From assembly GCA_021796315.1 (NCBI GenBank), contig JAJYOH010000120.1, positions 1 through 11,916 on the forward strand: 11,916 nucleotides of DNA, written 5' to 3'. Positions 1 to 5,754 of this stretch are shown in pieces. The first letter of the stretch is position 1, and each line of letters starts with the position of its first letter. The notes beneath the pieces are model-generated. The model did no database searches. It had not been told where the DNA came from and worked only from the letters and a program-made list of their open reading frames with translations. The translations under genes and the position numbers were made by a program. The DNA comes from Chloroflexota bacterium (GTDB lineage: Bacteria; Chloroflexota; Anaerolineae; Anaerolineales; Villigracilaceae).

Positions 1-29
1 ACATCATTCTCAGCCCCCTCACTTCGGGG

Positions 30-35
30 TATACT
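30..35 (+). promoter_or_regulatory. Possible -10 element for the first gene
   Basis: TATACT matches the bacterial -10 consensus TATAAT at five of six positions. It would start a transcript near 42, ahead of the strong Shine-Dalgarno AGGAGAAGG at 54-62. No convincing -35 hexamer can be seen, because the window begins only about 30 bases upstream. A short C-run/G-run inverted repeat (15-18 with 26-29) lies just before it and may be the end of an upstream feature. Inference from consensus only. Confidence 0.3.
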
Positions 36-66
36 CGTCGCATCTCATTTATGAGGAGAAGGTATT

Positions 67-972
67 ATGAAACGTGCAGTCAGCATCAGTATTGGCTCTT
101 CAAAACGCGATAAAGCAGTTGAAGTCACTTTACTGGGTGAGAAGGTCAGCATCGAACGCATCGGCACCGACGGCGATATGGAAGCCGCTGCGCAGAAATA
201 TAAAGAATTGGACGGCAAAGTGGATGCCTTCGGCGTCGGCGGCGCAGACTTGGGCGCGCTGGCTGATGGAAAGTGGTATCCCTTTTATTCAGTGAAACCG
301 ATGGTGCGCTTCGTCGAAAAGACCCCATTGGTAGATGGCGGCGGGTTGAAGAATACGCTCGAAAACAAAGCTCCCGCATTTTTAGATCAGAAAATCGGCA
401 AGTACATCAACTCGCGCGGACGCAAAGTGCTGGTGACGGTCGGCGTTGATCGCTGGGGACTCTCCAAATCCTTTGTCGAGGCTGGTTACGAAACCGTCTT
501 CGGCGATCTGATGTTCGGTCTGGACATCCCGATTGCCATCCACAAGATCAGCCAGCTCAAGACTTTAGCCGCGCTGCTCATGCCCATCGCCGGACGATTA
601 CCATTCGAATGGATCTATCCAACGGGTGAAAAACAGGAAAAGCGCACGCCCAAATGGGAAAAATATTATCAATGGGCAACCGTGATCGCGGGCGACTGCC
701 ATTACATCAAGCGCAACATGCCTTATGATATGCAGGGCAAAGTGATCGTCACCAACACAACCACGCCCGAAGACGTGGAAACTTTCCGCAAAGCCGGCAT
801 TAAATATCTCGTTACCACCACGCCCGTGCTGGATGGCCGTTCCTTTGGAACCAACATGATGGAAGCCGCGCTGGTTGCGGCTTCAGGCAAGGGCCGACCA
901 TTGACCTGGCCTGAACTAACCGAAATGTTGGATAAGCTTGGCTATGAGCCGCAATTGCAGGAATTGAATTAA
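67..972 (+). CDS. Quinate 5-dehydrogenase-like conserved protein
   Basis: A 301-residue soluble protein with no signal peptide or membrane segment. From memory it belongs to a family in Chloroflexota and Deinococcus-Thermus that is often annotated quinate 5-dehydrogenase; I know of no experimental basis for that label. Visible family features are the N-terminal SISIGSSKRDK (6-16), ERIGTDGD (30-37), the glycine-rich GVGGADLG (56-63), a Rossmann-like stretch RKVLVTVGVDRWG (119-131), YPTGEKQEKR (184-193), GDCHYIKR (209-216) and a Thr-rich VTNTTTPED (228-236). The ATG is set by AGGAGAAGG at 54-62, four bases upstream. Length is ordinary for the family and the frame is intact. The next gene starts 86 bases downstream, after a palindromic repeat, so co-transcription is possible. 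The family call is fairly sure; the enzymatic role is not. Confidence 0.75.
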   Translation: MKRAVSISIGSSKRDKAVEVTLLGEKVSIERIGTDGDMEAAAQKYKELDGKVDAFGVGGADLGALADGKWYPFYSVKPMVRFVEKTPLVDGGGLKNTLENKAPAFLDQKIGKYINSRGRKVLVTVGVDRWGLSKSFVEAGYETVFGDLMFGLDIPIAIHKISQLKTLAALLMPIAGRLPFEWIYPTGEKQEKRTPKWEKYYQWATVIAGDCHYIKRNMPYDMQGKVIVTNTTTPEDVETFRKAGIKYLVTTTPVLDGRSFGTNMMEAALVAASGKGRPLTWPELTEMLDKLGYEPQLQELN

Positions 973-973
973 C

Positions 974-1045
974 GTCATTGCGAGCAAAGCGAAGCAATCC
1001 CCTTTCGTGAGGAGATTGCTTCAGGCTTTCAGCCTTCGCAATGAC
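974..1045 (+). repeat. Nested palindromic repeat abutting a ribosome binding site
   Basis: The outer arms are perfect 10-bp complements (GTCATTGCGA at 974-983 with TCGCAATGAC at 1036-1045). The inner arms are perfect 9-bp complements (GAAGCAATC at 991-999 with GATTGCTTC at 1014-1022), so the element can fold into one long hairpin. It resembles the short dispersed CATTGCGAG-type palindromes I recall from intergenic DNA of several bacterial groups. Its last base touches the AGGAGG Shine-Dalgarno of the next gene, so a folded transcript would place a stem edge at that site. Confidence 0.8.
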
Positions 1046-1058
1046 AGGAGGATTTATC

Positions 1059-1994
1059 ATGGATGCAGTCGTTACCGCAGGTGGAATTCCGCAACCCAAT
1101 GAGCCTTTATATGAGTATTCCAAAGGCGACGCCAAGGCATTGATCGATGTGGCTGGCAAGCCCATGATCCAATGGGTGTTGGACGCGTTAAGCGAAGCAA
1201 AAACCATTGACCGCGTAGTAGTCATCGGCATCTCAGCCAAGTCAGACTTGACCTGCAAGAAGCCGCTCACATACATGTCCAATCAGGGCAAGATGCTGGA
1301 TAACCTGAAGGCCGGCACAGCCAAAGTGATGGAACTTAACCCCAGAGCCAAATATGTATTATTCGTTTCTTCGGATATTCCCGCCATTACTGGCGGGATG
1401 GTGGATTGGATGGTCAACACCACCAGTGAAACGAAAGATGATATTTATTACAATGTCGTTCTGCGCGAAGATATGGAAGCACGCTTTCCTGGCTCGAAAA
1501 GAACCTACACCCCGCTGAAAGATATGGAAGTCTGCGGTGGCGACATGAACGTGGCCCGCACTGCCATCGTTAATCAGAACTCTGAATTTTGGAATAAGTT
1601 GATCGAAGCCCGCAAGAATCCCGCCGCACAAGCGGCTATGATCGGCTTTGACATCATCTTCAAATTCCTATTCCGCCAATTGACCATTGACGATGTAATC
1701 AAACGCGTGGCAGACAAGTTGAACTTGAAAGGCCGCGCCATCGTCTGCCCCTTCCCCGAAATCGGCATGGATGTGGACAAGCCTCACCAACTAGAACTGA
1801 TGCGCGACGACCTCGAGTCACGCGTCCGCAAGATTGCCAAATCATCGGCTCCGAAGTCCGCCGCGAAGGCCAAGTCGGTCAAGAAAGCCAGCGCCGAGAA
1901 GGCCAAGCCGGCCAGGAAAGCCGGTGCGAAGAAGACATCTTCGTCAAAAAGCAAGCCTGCTCCGAAACCGGCTGGCAAAGCCAAAAAGAAATAG
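1059..1994 (+). CDS. GT-A/NTP-transferase-like protein with Lys/Ala-rich tail
   Basis: A 311-residue protein. The N-terminus resembles the MobA/nucleotidyltransferase GT-A fold: MDAVVTAGGIPQPNEP (1-16) stands where the NTP-binding loop usually lies, a lysine-bearing AKALIDVAGKPMIQWVLDAL follows (25-44), and VLFVSSDIPAIT (100-111) places D106 where the family has its metal-binding aspartate. A later GGDMNVAR (160-167) may contribute to the active site. The substrate cannot be told. The last 54 residues (258-311) form a low-complexity tail of Lys, Ala, Ser and Pro like histone H1 or bacterial Lys-rich tails, likely disordered and able to bind nucleic acid or a polyanion. The start is placed at 1059, seven bases after AGGAGG (1046-1051), rather than at the upstream ATG at 1041 that lies inside the repeat. 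Fold call fairly sure, role unknown. Confidence 0.72.
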   Translation: MDAVVTAGGIPQPNEPLYEYSKGDAKALIDVAGKPMIQWVLDALSEAKTIDRVVVIGISAKSDLTCKKPLTYMSNQGKMLDNLKAGTAKVMELNPRAKYVLFVSSDIPAITGGMVDWMVNTTSETKDDIYYNVVLREDMEARFPGSKRTYTPLKDMEVCGGDMNVARTAIVNQNSEFWNKLIEARKNPAAQAAMIGFDIIFKFLFRQLTIDDVIKRVADKLNLKGRAIVCPFPEIGMDVDKPHQLELMRDDLESRVRKIAKSSAPKSAAKAKSVKKASAEKAKPARKAGAKKTSSSKSKPAPKPAGKAKKK

Positions 1995-1995
1995 A

Positions 1996-2010
1996 ACCCC
2001 GCCACGGGGT
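1996..2010 (+). terminator. Short GC hairpin after the NTP-transferase-like gene
   Basis: ACCCCG (1996-2001) pairs with CGGGGT (2005-2010) around a three-base loop, directly after the TAG stop. There is no T-run after it, so it is at best a weak or Rho-assisted terminator, or a small repeat remnant. Confidence 0.3.
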
Positions 2011-2040
2011 AAATCGTGGAGACACGCATCAAAACTCTCG

Positions 2041-2109
2041 AACCGCGAAGCCCACAAAGAACGCGAAGAAAACTTTTAAATCTTTGCGAACTTTGCGAAC
2101 TTCGCGGTT
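2041..2109. repeat. Dispersed inverted repeat, copy 1
   Basis: The ends are a perfect 10-bp inverted repeat (AACCGCGAAG at 2041-2050, CTTCGCGGTT at 2100-2109). Inside, GCGAA/TTTGCG-type words continue the symmetry imperfectly around an AT-rich centre. A second member of the same family lies at 5295-5356 in the opposite orientation and shares the core CGCAAAGATT, an A-run, then TTCTTCGCG. It occupies most of the gap before the phosphatase gene. Confidence 0.75.
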
Positions 2110-2123
2110 ATTTTTGCCAAGCA

Positions 2124-2143
2124 TGCAGACTCCGAAATCTGCA
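2124..2143 (+). repeat. Small hairpin in the phosphatase leader
   Basis: TGCAGA (2124-2129) and TCTGCA (2138-2143) are perfect complements around an eight-base loop, 31 bases before the chosen start codon. It may be a regulatory leader hairpin or chance; no T-run follows. Confidence 0.3.
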
Positions 2144-2174
2144 ATAATGCTCCTCGTTTTTGTTTCAGGTGAAC

Positions 2175-2735
2175 ATGAATTTTAAATCCATTCTTCAACT
2201 CGACGCCGACGTCTCCAACAAATTATGCGTGGCTGAAAAGCCCGGCGCGCTTCGCAGCTTCGCTGTCTTCTTTGCTCACTCCGGCGACTCATGGTTCTGG
2301 GGATTGGGGCTGATCATCTTGTGGCTGGTTGGAGACTCGTTCTGGAAACAATGGGCCATCGTTGTGCTGGCTGGCATCTCCATATTGGCCGTGCTGGTGA
2401 TGTCGCTCAAATTCAGCATCCGGCGCAGACGGCCCGAGGGCGAATGGGGCAGCATCTACCGCAACACCGATCCGCATTCGTTTCCATCGGGACACGCTGC
2501 ACGCGCCCTCATGATCGCCGTGGCCGCGGCCGGTTTGGGCCCGGGCCCGGTTGCGTTGCTGTTGTGGATTTGGGCGCCGCTCGTGGCGCTGGCGCGCGTC
2601 GCAATGGGCGTCCATTATGTGTCCGACATCATTGCGGGGTTTGTGGTCGGCATATTCATGGGGTTGGTCGTCCTTCAAATTTATCCACTGTTCTTGAGCT
2701 GGCTGGTATCGCTTATTCATTTACCACTTTGGTGA
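2175..2735 (+). CDS. PAP2-family membrane phosphatase
   Basis: A 186-residue integral membrane protein of the type 2 phosphatidic acid phosphatase family. Such enzymes remove phosphate from lipid phosphates, for example phosphatidate, phosphatidylglycerol phosphate or undecaprenyl diphosphate; the substrate cannot be told here. All three signature motifs are present: K79-x6-R86-P87, the PSGH box S102-F-P-S-G-H107, and A140-R141-x5-H147-x3-D151. H107, H147 and D151 are the expected nucleophile and its relay, so the enzyme looks active. About five hydrophobic segments are visible (around 43-54, 60-77, 111-137, 150-168 and 169-180). The start is uncertain: ATG 2175 gives the natural family N-terminus, but the only Shine-Dalgarno-like AGGTGA (2167-2172) is just two bases away, and GTG 2169 and TTG 2160 are alternatives in frame. 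It converges on the next gene with seven bases between stop codons. Confidence 0.88.
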   Translation: MNFKSILQLDADVSNKLCVAEKPGALRSFAVFFAHSGDSWFWGLGLIILWLVGDSFWKQWAIVVLAGISILAVLVMSLKFSIRRRRPEGEWGSIYRNTDPHSFPSGHAARALMIAVAAAGLGPGPVALLLWIWAPLVALARVAMGVHYVSDIIAGFVVGIFMGLVVLQIYPLFLSWLVSLIHLPLW

Positions 2736-2742
2736 CACATGA

Positions 2743-3210
2743 TCACTTTGCTTTTTTCACGCTTTCCAAATGTTCTTTGATATGACCCAGATCACGCTCG
2801 ACCCATGTTTGCAATGTCATGCCACTGCCTTGAATTAAGTGACGCGAAGGTCGCCCCCAGGCCTCACTGGGCAAGCCGCGCAAAGCATTCACCAAAGACA
2901 GAACATTCAGCACAAAACCGTCCAACATGGAAACCAAATTTTCCTGGGCATCATAATGTTCAGCCATGTAGGCATCACCGTCGAAATTTTCAAACTGAGG
3001 ATTATCTTCTTGCAACGTGCGGCGGGCGCGCATTCCATACACCAATACATCCACATCGCGTGTATGCGCCGCCAACTGATGCACATTCCATGCGCCTGTC
3101 TCAATCGGCGAATATGGATTTTTGACGCCCAGGCACACATCACGAAATTTCCTGGCAGACTCTTCAAGGTTATCCATCAATTCCTTGCGATACTCCTGCA
3201 ATTCGTTCAT
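2743..3210 (-). CDS. DinB-like four-helix protein
   Basis: A 155-residue, mainly helical protein of the DinB/YfiT-like superfamily. These are metal-binding four-helix bundles, some of which act as thiol-dependent transferases (bacillithiol, mycothiol); the reaction here is unknown. WNVHQLAAHTRDVDVL (41-56) carries H44 and H49, and RDLGHIKEHLESV (139-151) carries H143 and H147, consistent with the usual histidine metal triad. The start at 3210 overlaps the stop of the upstream SDR gene as ATGA (3210 to 3207), which implies translational coupling. The reading frame also extends 15 codons upstream, but that segment lies inside the SDR gene and is not needed. It is the last gene of the operon. 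Confidence 0.78.
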   Translation of the reverse strand: MNELQEYRKELMDNLEESARKFRDVCLGVKNPYSPIETGAWNVHQLAAHTRDVDVLVYGMRARRTLQEDNPQFENFDGDAYMAEHYDAQENLVSMLDGFVLNVLSLVNALRGLPSEAWGRPSRHLIQGSGMTLQTWVERDLGHIKEHLESVKKAK

Positions 3211-3869
3211 CGCGTCTCCAGATCGACAATTTGACCATCCAAATCTGATCGGCATAAATACAACACCGACTCGATCAAATCAGCGGGAACGGATGGGTCA
3301 ACGTGCTGGAATTCGGGAAAGCCCGTCCCCACTGCGTGCGCATGGACACCGTACGATGCCAACTCGATGGATGCTGAACGCGTCAACGCGACCAGACCAG
3401 CCATGCTGGCCAAATATGCCGCTTCCTTCTCGACCTCGGGGCGGGTCGCCGTTATCAAATTGATTATCACGCCCGCACCTTTTGCGCGCATCACGCGCCC
3501 TGCCGATTGCATCATCAAAAATGCGCCGGTCAAATTGACATCCAGCACACGGTGCCAATCCCATTCATCCATCTTAAGCAGGTCCACTTGCGGCTCGACA
3601 GCGGCATGATTGATCAAAATATCAATACCGCCAAAATCGTCTTCGACCTGATTGATAATAGCCTGTGCCGCGACCTTTTTTGCCACATCATCGACATAAG
3701 CTTTTATCTTTCCGCTGCTTTGCGAGACCAGATCATCGAGATTGATCGGCGAAATATCATTGACCGCCACGCATGCGCCGCGCGCCGCAAAGGCTTCCGC
3801 CAATACGCGGCCTTTGCCTTTTCCCGCGCCGGTGATGAGAACTACTTTACCTTCAAAATCATTCATCAT
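3207..3869 (-). CDS. SDR-fold protein lacking the catalytic lysine
   Basis: A 220-residue short-chain dehydrogenase/reductase. The cofactor-binding half is well kept: a TGxxxGxG-type loop, TGAGKGKG (13-20), then AVND (36-39), YVDDVAK (59-65), an NNAG-like ILINHAA (84-90) and DVNLTGAF (110-117) with the structural Asn112. The catalytic half is odd: the YxxxK motif reads Y152-L-A-S-M156, so the lysine is Met, one base away from a Lys codon. The segment where the catalytic Ser is expected reads INLITAT (137-143), with no Ser. At 220 residues it is also somewhat shorter than the usual 240-260. It may bind NAD(P) without classical SDR chemistry. The start at 3869 overlaps the upstream peptidase stop as ATGA (3869 to 3866), and its own stop overlaps the DinB start in the same way. 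Confidence 0.85.
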   Translation of the reverse strand: MMNDFEGKVVLITGAGKGKGRVLAEAFAARGACVAVNDISPINLDDLVSQSSGKIKAYVDDVAKKVAAQAIINQVEDDFGGIDILINHAAVEPQVDLLKMDEWDWHRVLDVNLTGAFLMMQSAGRVMRAKGAGVIINLITATRPEVEKEAAYLASMAGLVALTRSASIELASYGVHAHAVGTGFPEFQHVDPSVPADLIESVLYLCRSDLDGQIVDLETR

Positions 3870-4573
3870 GGATTGCTCGCTTTGCAAACTGGGATTTCAT
3901 CTGTGTTTTGATCTGCGTTCAATGCCAGACCAAAGTATGGCGAAGGATCATAAGTATTATTGATGTCCAACTCGTTCATGAAATGTCCGTCATTATCTTT
4001 GACTATGGAAACATGTAAATGTACTCCGACGGGATTATTGGGATCGCCCGAATAATCTCCTTGATAACCAAGCAGCGTACCTGCTTCAATTCGCTTTTCA
4101 GAAGTTCCGGGGGGGAACTCGGATGAGATGAACGAATTGCCGTTCGCGTCGGCCATGTGTGTGTAATAAATCCAGATCTGACGACCGGCCTGGAGCGGAT
4201 CGCTCGGCAGGCGCACAATAACGGATGATTTCCAATTCGATAAACGTGTCAGATAACCCGGATAGGCGGCGACAACTTTGGTCACATTGCTGTCTGTCCC
4301 CGCGAAAATATCAATGCCCTGATGGCGATGACCGGCTTGAAATGAATCGTCCCAGATAAAGCCGACCATGCCGATAGTGGGAAAAACAAAAGGGGCTGAT
4401 CCGCATTTTGAACCAGCAGCAATGACCAGGTCTGGACGAGAAGCGGGGTCTTTGATCCACGCGAAAACCCGGATAGCCCGTGCATGGCCCGATCGATAAG
4501 GCCGATAGAGATAATAAGCGCTCGTTGCAAGGGCGAGGAGAAGCATGGACACGAAAAGGGAGCGTTTGAACAT
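3866..4573 (-). CDS. Membrane-anchored M23 (lysostaphin-type) metallopeptidase
   Basis: A 235-residue protein. Residues 1-24 are a short basic N-terminus and a hydrophobic helix, an uncleaved anchor or signal sequence, so the rest faces outside. The catalytic domain shows the M23 zinc site: H84 and D88 in RHQGIDIF (83-90), H139 in YYTHM, and H185/H187 in VHLHVSI (184-190). M23 enzymes cut peptide cross-links in cell-wall peptidoglycan; some act on other extracellular peptides. The pattern G-x-R-H-Q-G-x-D-I-F-A-G is typical of the fold, and nothing essential is missing. It is the first gene of a three-gene operon with the SDR and DinB-like genes. A perfect TATAAT lies eight bases before the ATG and no Shine-Dalgarno is present, so translation may begin on a leaderless message. 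Confidence 0.88.
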   Translation of the reverse strand: MFKRSLFVSMLLLALATSAYYLYRPYRSGHARAIRVFAWIKDPASRPDLVIAAGSKCGSAPFVFPTIGMVGFIWDDSFQAGHRHQGIDIFAGTDSNVTKVVAAYPGYLTRLSNWKSSVIVRLPSDPLQAGRQIWIYYTHMADANGNSFISSEFPPGTSEKRIEAGTLLGYQGDYSGDPNNPVGVHLHVSIVKDNDGHFMNELDINNTYDPSPYFGLALNADQNTDEIPVCKASNP

Positions 4574-4581
4574 AGGCCCAG

Positions 4582-4587
4582 ATTATA
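4582..4587 (-). promoter_or_regulatory. -10 element (TATAAT) for the peptidase operon
   Basis: On the minus strand a perfect TATAAT ends eight bases before the peptidase ATG (4573). A normal -10 to +1 distance puts the transcription start at about 4575-4573, that is, at or next to the start codon. No clear -35 hexamer is seen 16-18 bases upstream. Confidence 0.5.
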
Positions 4588-4613
4588 CCTTTCGCTCAAG
4601 TAGGCCATCATAG

Positions 4614-4992
4614 AACTATAACAATATCTATCTTCGCCGTTTACTGACCTTCCGTTCTCACGGAGAGCAATTATCGCAAGTTGCCGGTGCAGACCTGGGT
4701 TGGTCGGGCTGGCGAAACGATTTAATGAATCGCTGGAATGAAGGTCGGCGAACTGGATTTCACGGACGACCGATTGACACTCCTGTTGCGGATTTGAGCC
4801 AAAAACGGGATTGACAATCCACCCGCCGAGCGGCTGTTGAATACGTTTGACAATGTCACGCTGACCATTGTGCATTTGCCAGACCAAAGCATTTGCCACA
4901 TCATGCCCTTGACGCCCTTGCAGACTCGCACGCTTTGCGTGGAATTGCCTGGACTATGCGCCACGATTTGCACCCGGCTGGCCGAAAATTGA
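4614..4992 (+). pseudogene. Frameshifted remnant of an unknown protein
   Basis: Two short open stretches in different frames read like parts of one protein. The first (4614-4814) encodes a segment including YLRRLLTFRSHGEQL and DLGWSGWRNDLMNRW, and ends at TGA 4812-4814. The second (4798-4992) includes RLLNTFDNVTLTIVHLPDQ and ICHIMPLTPLQTR, and ends at TGA 4990-4992. A few codons in the third frame (about 4812-4826, TIHPP) seem to bridge them, which suggests at least two indels. No start codon with a Shine-Dalgarno is visible at the left end, so the gene is truncated too. The style is reminiscent of a transposase or other accessory protein, but I cannot assign a family. Confidence 0.45.
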
Positions 4993-5103
4993 GAAAAGCC
5001 GAAACGATTTTAGCGAAGGGCCAATCGTAATTCATCCTTTCCTATGCACTGTCCATAAGGATCGAGACCCTGTGACTCCGTCCGTGTCCTCTTGATGGGT
5101 AAG

Positions 5104-5175
5104 CAGGCGGCGGGTTTCGATACGCCCTTCGGGGCTACTTAACCGCCGCCGCCGTATCGAAGCTATACCCGCCTG
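5104..5175. repeat. Palindromic repeat inside TIR remnant A
   Basis: TTCGATACG (5116-5124) and CGTATCGAA (5153-5161) are perfect 9-bp complements, and the flanks CAGGCGG / CCCGCCTG extend the symmetry imperfectly. The interior has its own small inverted repeat, GCCCTTCGGGGC. It resembles TTCGATACGCCC-type dispersed palindromes. Its outer right arm coincides with TIR-derived sequence, so the exact insertion limits are uncertain. Confidence 0.65.
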
Positions 5176-5185
5176 ACCACACTTG

Positions 5186-5206
5186 CCCTGGCGGGCAGTG
5201 CCAGGG
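5186..5206. repeat. Small palindrome inside TIR remnant A
   Basis: CCCTGGC (5186-5192) and GCCAGGG (5200-5206) are perfect complements around a seven-base loop. The element sits between two blocks that are contiguous in the other TIR remnants, so it is an insertion. Confidence 0.6.
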
Positions 5207-5277
5207 AAGGCGGCGTGGACGCGTAGCTCGACAAAGTATAATGTCATCGTTGGGAAAATTTACCGCCAGGCCTGCAT

Positions 5278-5291
5278 TGAGCTTGTCGAAG
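5278..5291 (-). repeat. CTTCGACAAGCTCA repeat, copy 1 (inverted)
   Basis: On the minus strand this reads CTTCGACAAGCTCA, identical over 14 bases to 5397-5410 on the plus strand. The two inverted copies flank repeat copy 2 and the start of TIR remnant B. Confidence 0.7.
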
Positions 5292-5294
5292 TGA

Positions 5295-5356
5295 GCGCAA
5301 AGCCCGCAAAGATTCAAAAAAGGTTTTTCTTCGCGCTCTTCGCGTGCTTTGCGGTT
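5295..5356. repeat. Dispersed inverted repeat, copy 2
   Basis: Same family as 2041-2109, in the opposite orientation: left end GCGCAAAGCCCGCAAAGATT, an A-run, TTTTTCTTCGCG, right end TGCTTTGCGGTTC. The two halves are imperfect complements. It lies directly before the ATG of TIR remnant B. Confidence 0.7.
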
Positions 5357-5362
5357 CGAAAA

Positions 5363-5461
5363 ATGACTGCCGAAAAACGTCCTCTCAAAGTCTTCCCTTC
5401 GACAAGCTCAGGGCACCGCCTCTGCCACACCCACGCGGACCGTGACGCCGTGCGCGAATAA
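5363..5461 (+). pseudogene. TIR-domain gene 5' remnant B with in-frame repeat insertion
   Basis: A 32-codon frame from ATG 5363 to TAA 5459-5461. It encodes MTAEKRPLKVF, then eight extra residues (PSTSSGHR, 5396-5419), then LCHTHADRDAVRE. Without the insertion it matches the start of the TIR remnants at 6030 and 6845. The 24-base insertion is a CTTCGACAAGCTCA-type dispersed repeat and keeps the frame. Homology to the TIR copies ends just before the stop, and a TATAAT follows nine bases after that. TIR domains are NAD+-cleaving or signalling modules found in prokaryotic defence; this piece holds only the first strand and helix and cannot be active. Confidence 0.7.
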
Positions 5462-5467
5462 TTGACG

Positions 5468-5473
5468 TATAAT
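5468..5473 (+). promoter_or_regulatory. -10 element (TATAAT) for the DUF4160-DUF2442 pair
   Basis: A perfect TATAAT 16 bases before the DUF4160 start codon. It would start a transcript near 5480, just ahead of the AGGAG at 5482-5486. TTGACG lies immediately next to it (5462-5467), too close to be its -35 element. Confidence 0.45.
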
Positions 5474-5489
5474 TTCATCACAGGAGCCA

Positions 5490-5750
5490 ATGCCAGAAAT
5501 CAGCCGCTTCTTTGGGATCATCGTTCGCATGTATTTCAATGACCATATGCCGCCGCACTTTCACGCACATTATGGCGAGTATCAAGTTGAAATCACCATC
5601 GAGACTCTTGAAATCCTGAAAGGCAATCTACCTAATCGAGTGCTGGGACTGGTCTTAGAGTGGGCATCACTTCACCGTGACGAACTGTGGGCTGACTGGG
5701 AACGAGCGCGGAACGAACAACCGCTTGAACCCATCCAGCCATTGGAGTAA
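5490..5750 (+). CDS. DUF4160 protein, putative toxin-antitoxin partner
   Basis: An 86-residue soluble protein, full length for the DUF4160 family. The diagnostic N-terminal motif is there: ISRFFGIIVRMYFNDHMPPH (4-23), then FHAHYGEY (24-31), followed by VEIT and a helical C-terminal half with LEWASLHRDELWADWERA (56-73). The molecular function of DUF4160 is not established; it is commonly found next to DUF2442 and the pair is predicted to be a toxin-antitoxin or regulatory module. AGGAG (5482-5486) stands three bases before the ATG. The DUF2442 gene begins five bases after the stop, so they form one transcript. The pair sits between TIR remnants B and C. Confidence 0.85.
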   Translation: MPEISRFFGIIVRMYFNDHMPPHFHAHYGEYQVEITIETLEILKGNLPNRVLGLVLEWASLHRDELWADWERARNEQPLEPIQPLE

Positions 5751-5754
5751 GAAA

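Larger units (their letters stand above)
5045..5237 (+). pseudogene. TIR-domain gene 5' remnant A, split by two palindromic insertions
   Basis: Aligned by eye with the better-kept remnants at 6030 and 6845, three blocks can be recognised. Block one is GTGACTCCGTCCGTGTCCTC at 5070-5089 (HADRDPVRAL region). Block two is CTATACCCGCCTGACC at about 5163-5178 (LYTRLT). Block three is GGCGTGGACGCGTAGCTCG at about 5212-5230 (GVDAWLD, with the Trp codon now TAG). The blocks are separated by insertions of about 70 bases (roughly 5093-5161) and about 28 bases (5181-5208), each palindromic. It cannot encode protein. Homology stops after GACAAAG (5230-5236), where TATAAT follows at once. The N-terminal end of this copy is too diverged to place. 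Confidence 0.55.

Noticed and set aside
1041..1058. Upstream ATG (1041) for the NTP-transferase-like gene
   Set aside because: It lies inside the palindromic repeat and upstream of the AGGAGG that clearly serves ATG 1059.
812..1282. A 156-codon minus-strand open frame
   Set aside because: It spans the ends of two plus-strand genes and the palindromic repeat between them; no family features.
4282..4899. A 205-codon minus-strand open frame
   Set aside because: Its left part lies across the M23 peptidase gene in another frame and its right part crosses the decayed plus-strand gene; the composition shows no domain and there is no Shine-Dalgarno.
5032..5317. Minus-strand open frames of 60-71 codons
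   Set aside because: They consist of palindromic repeats and TIR remnant A read backwards.
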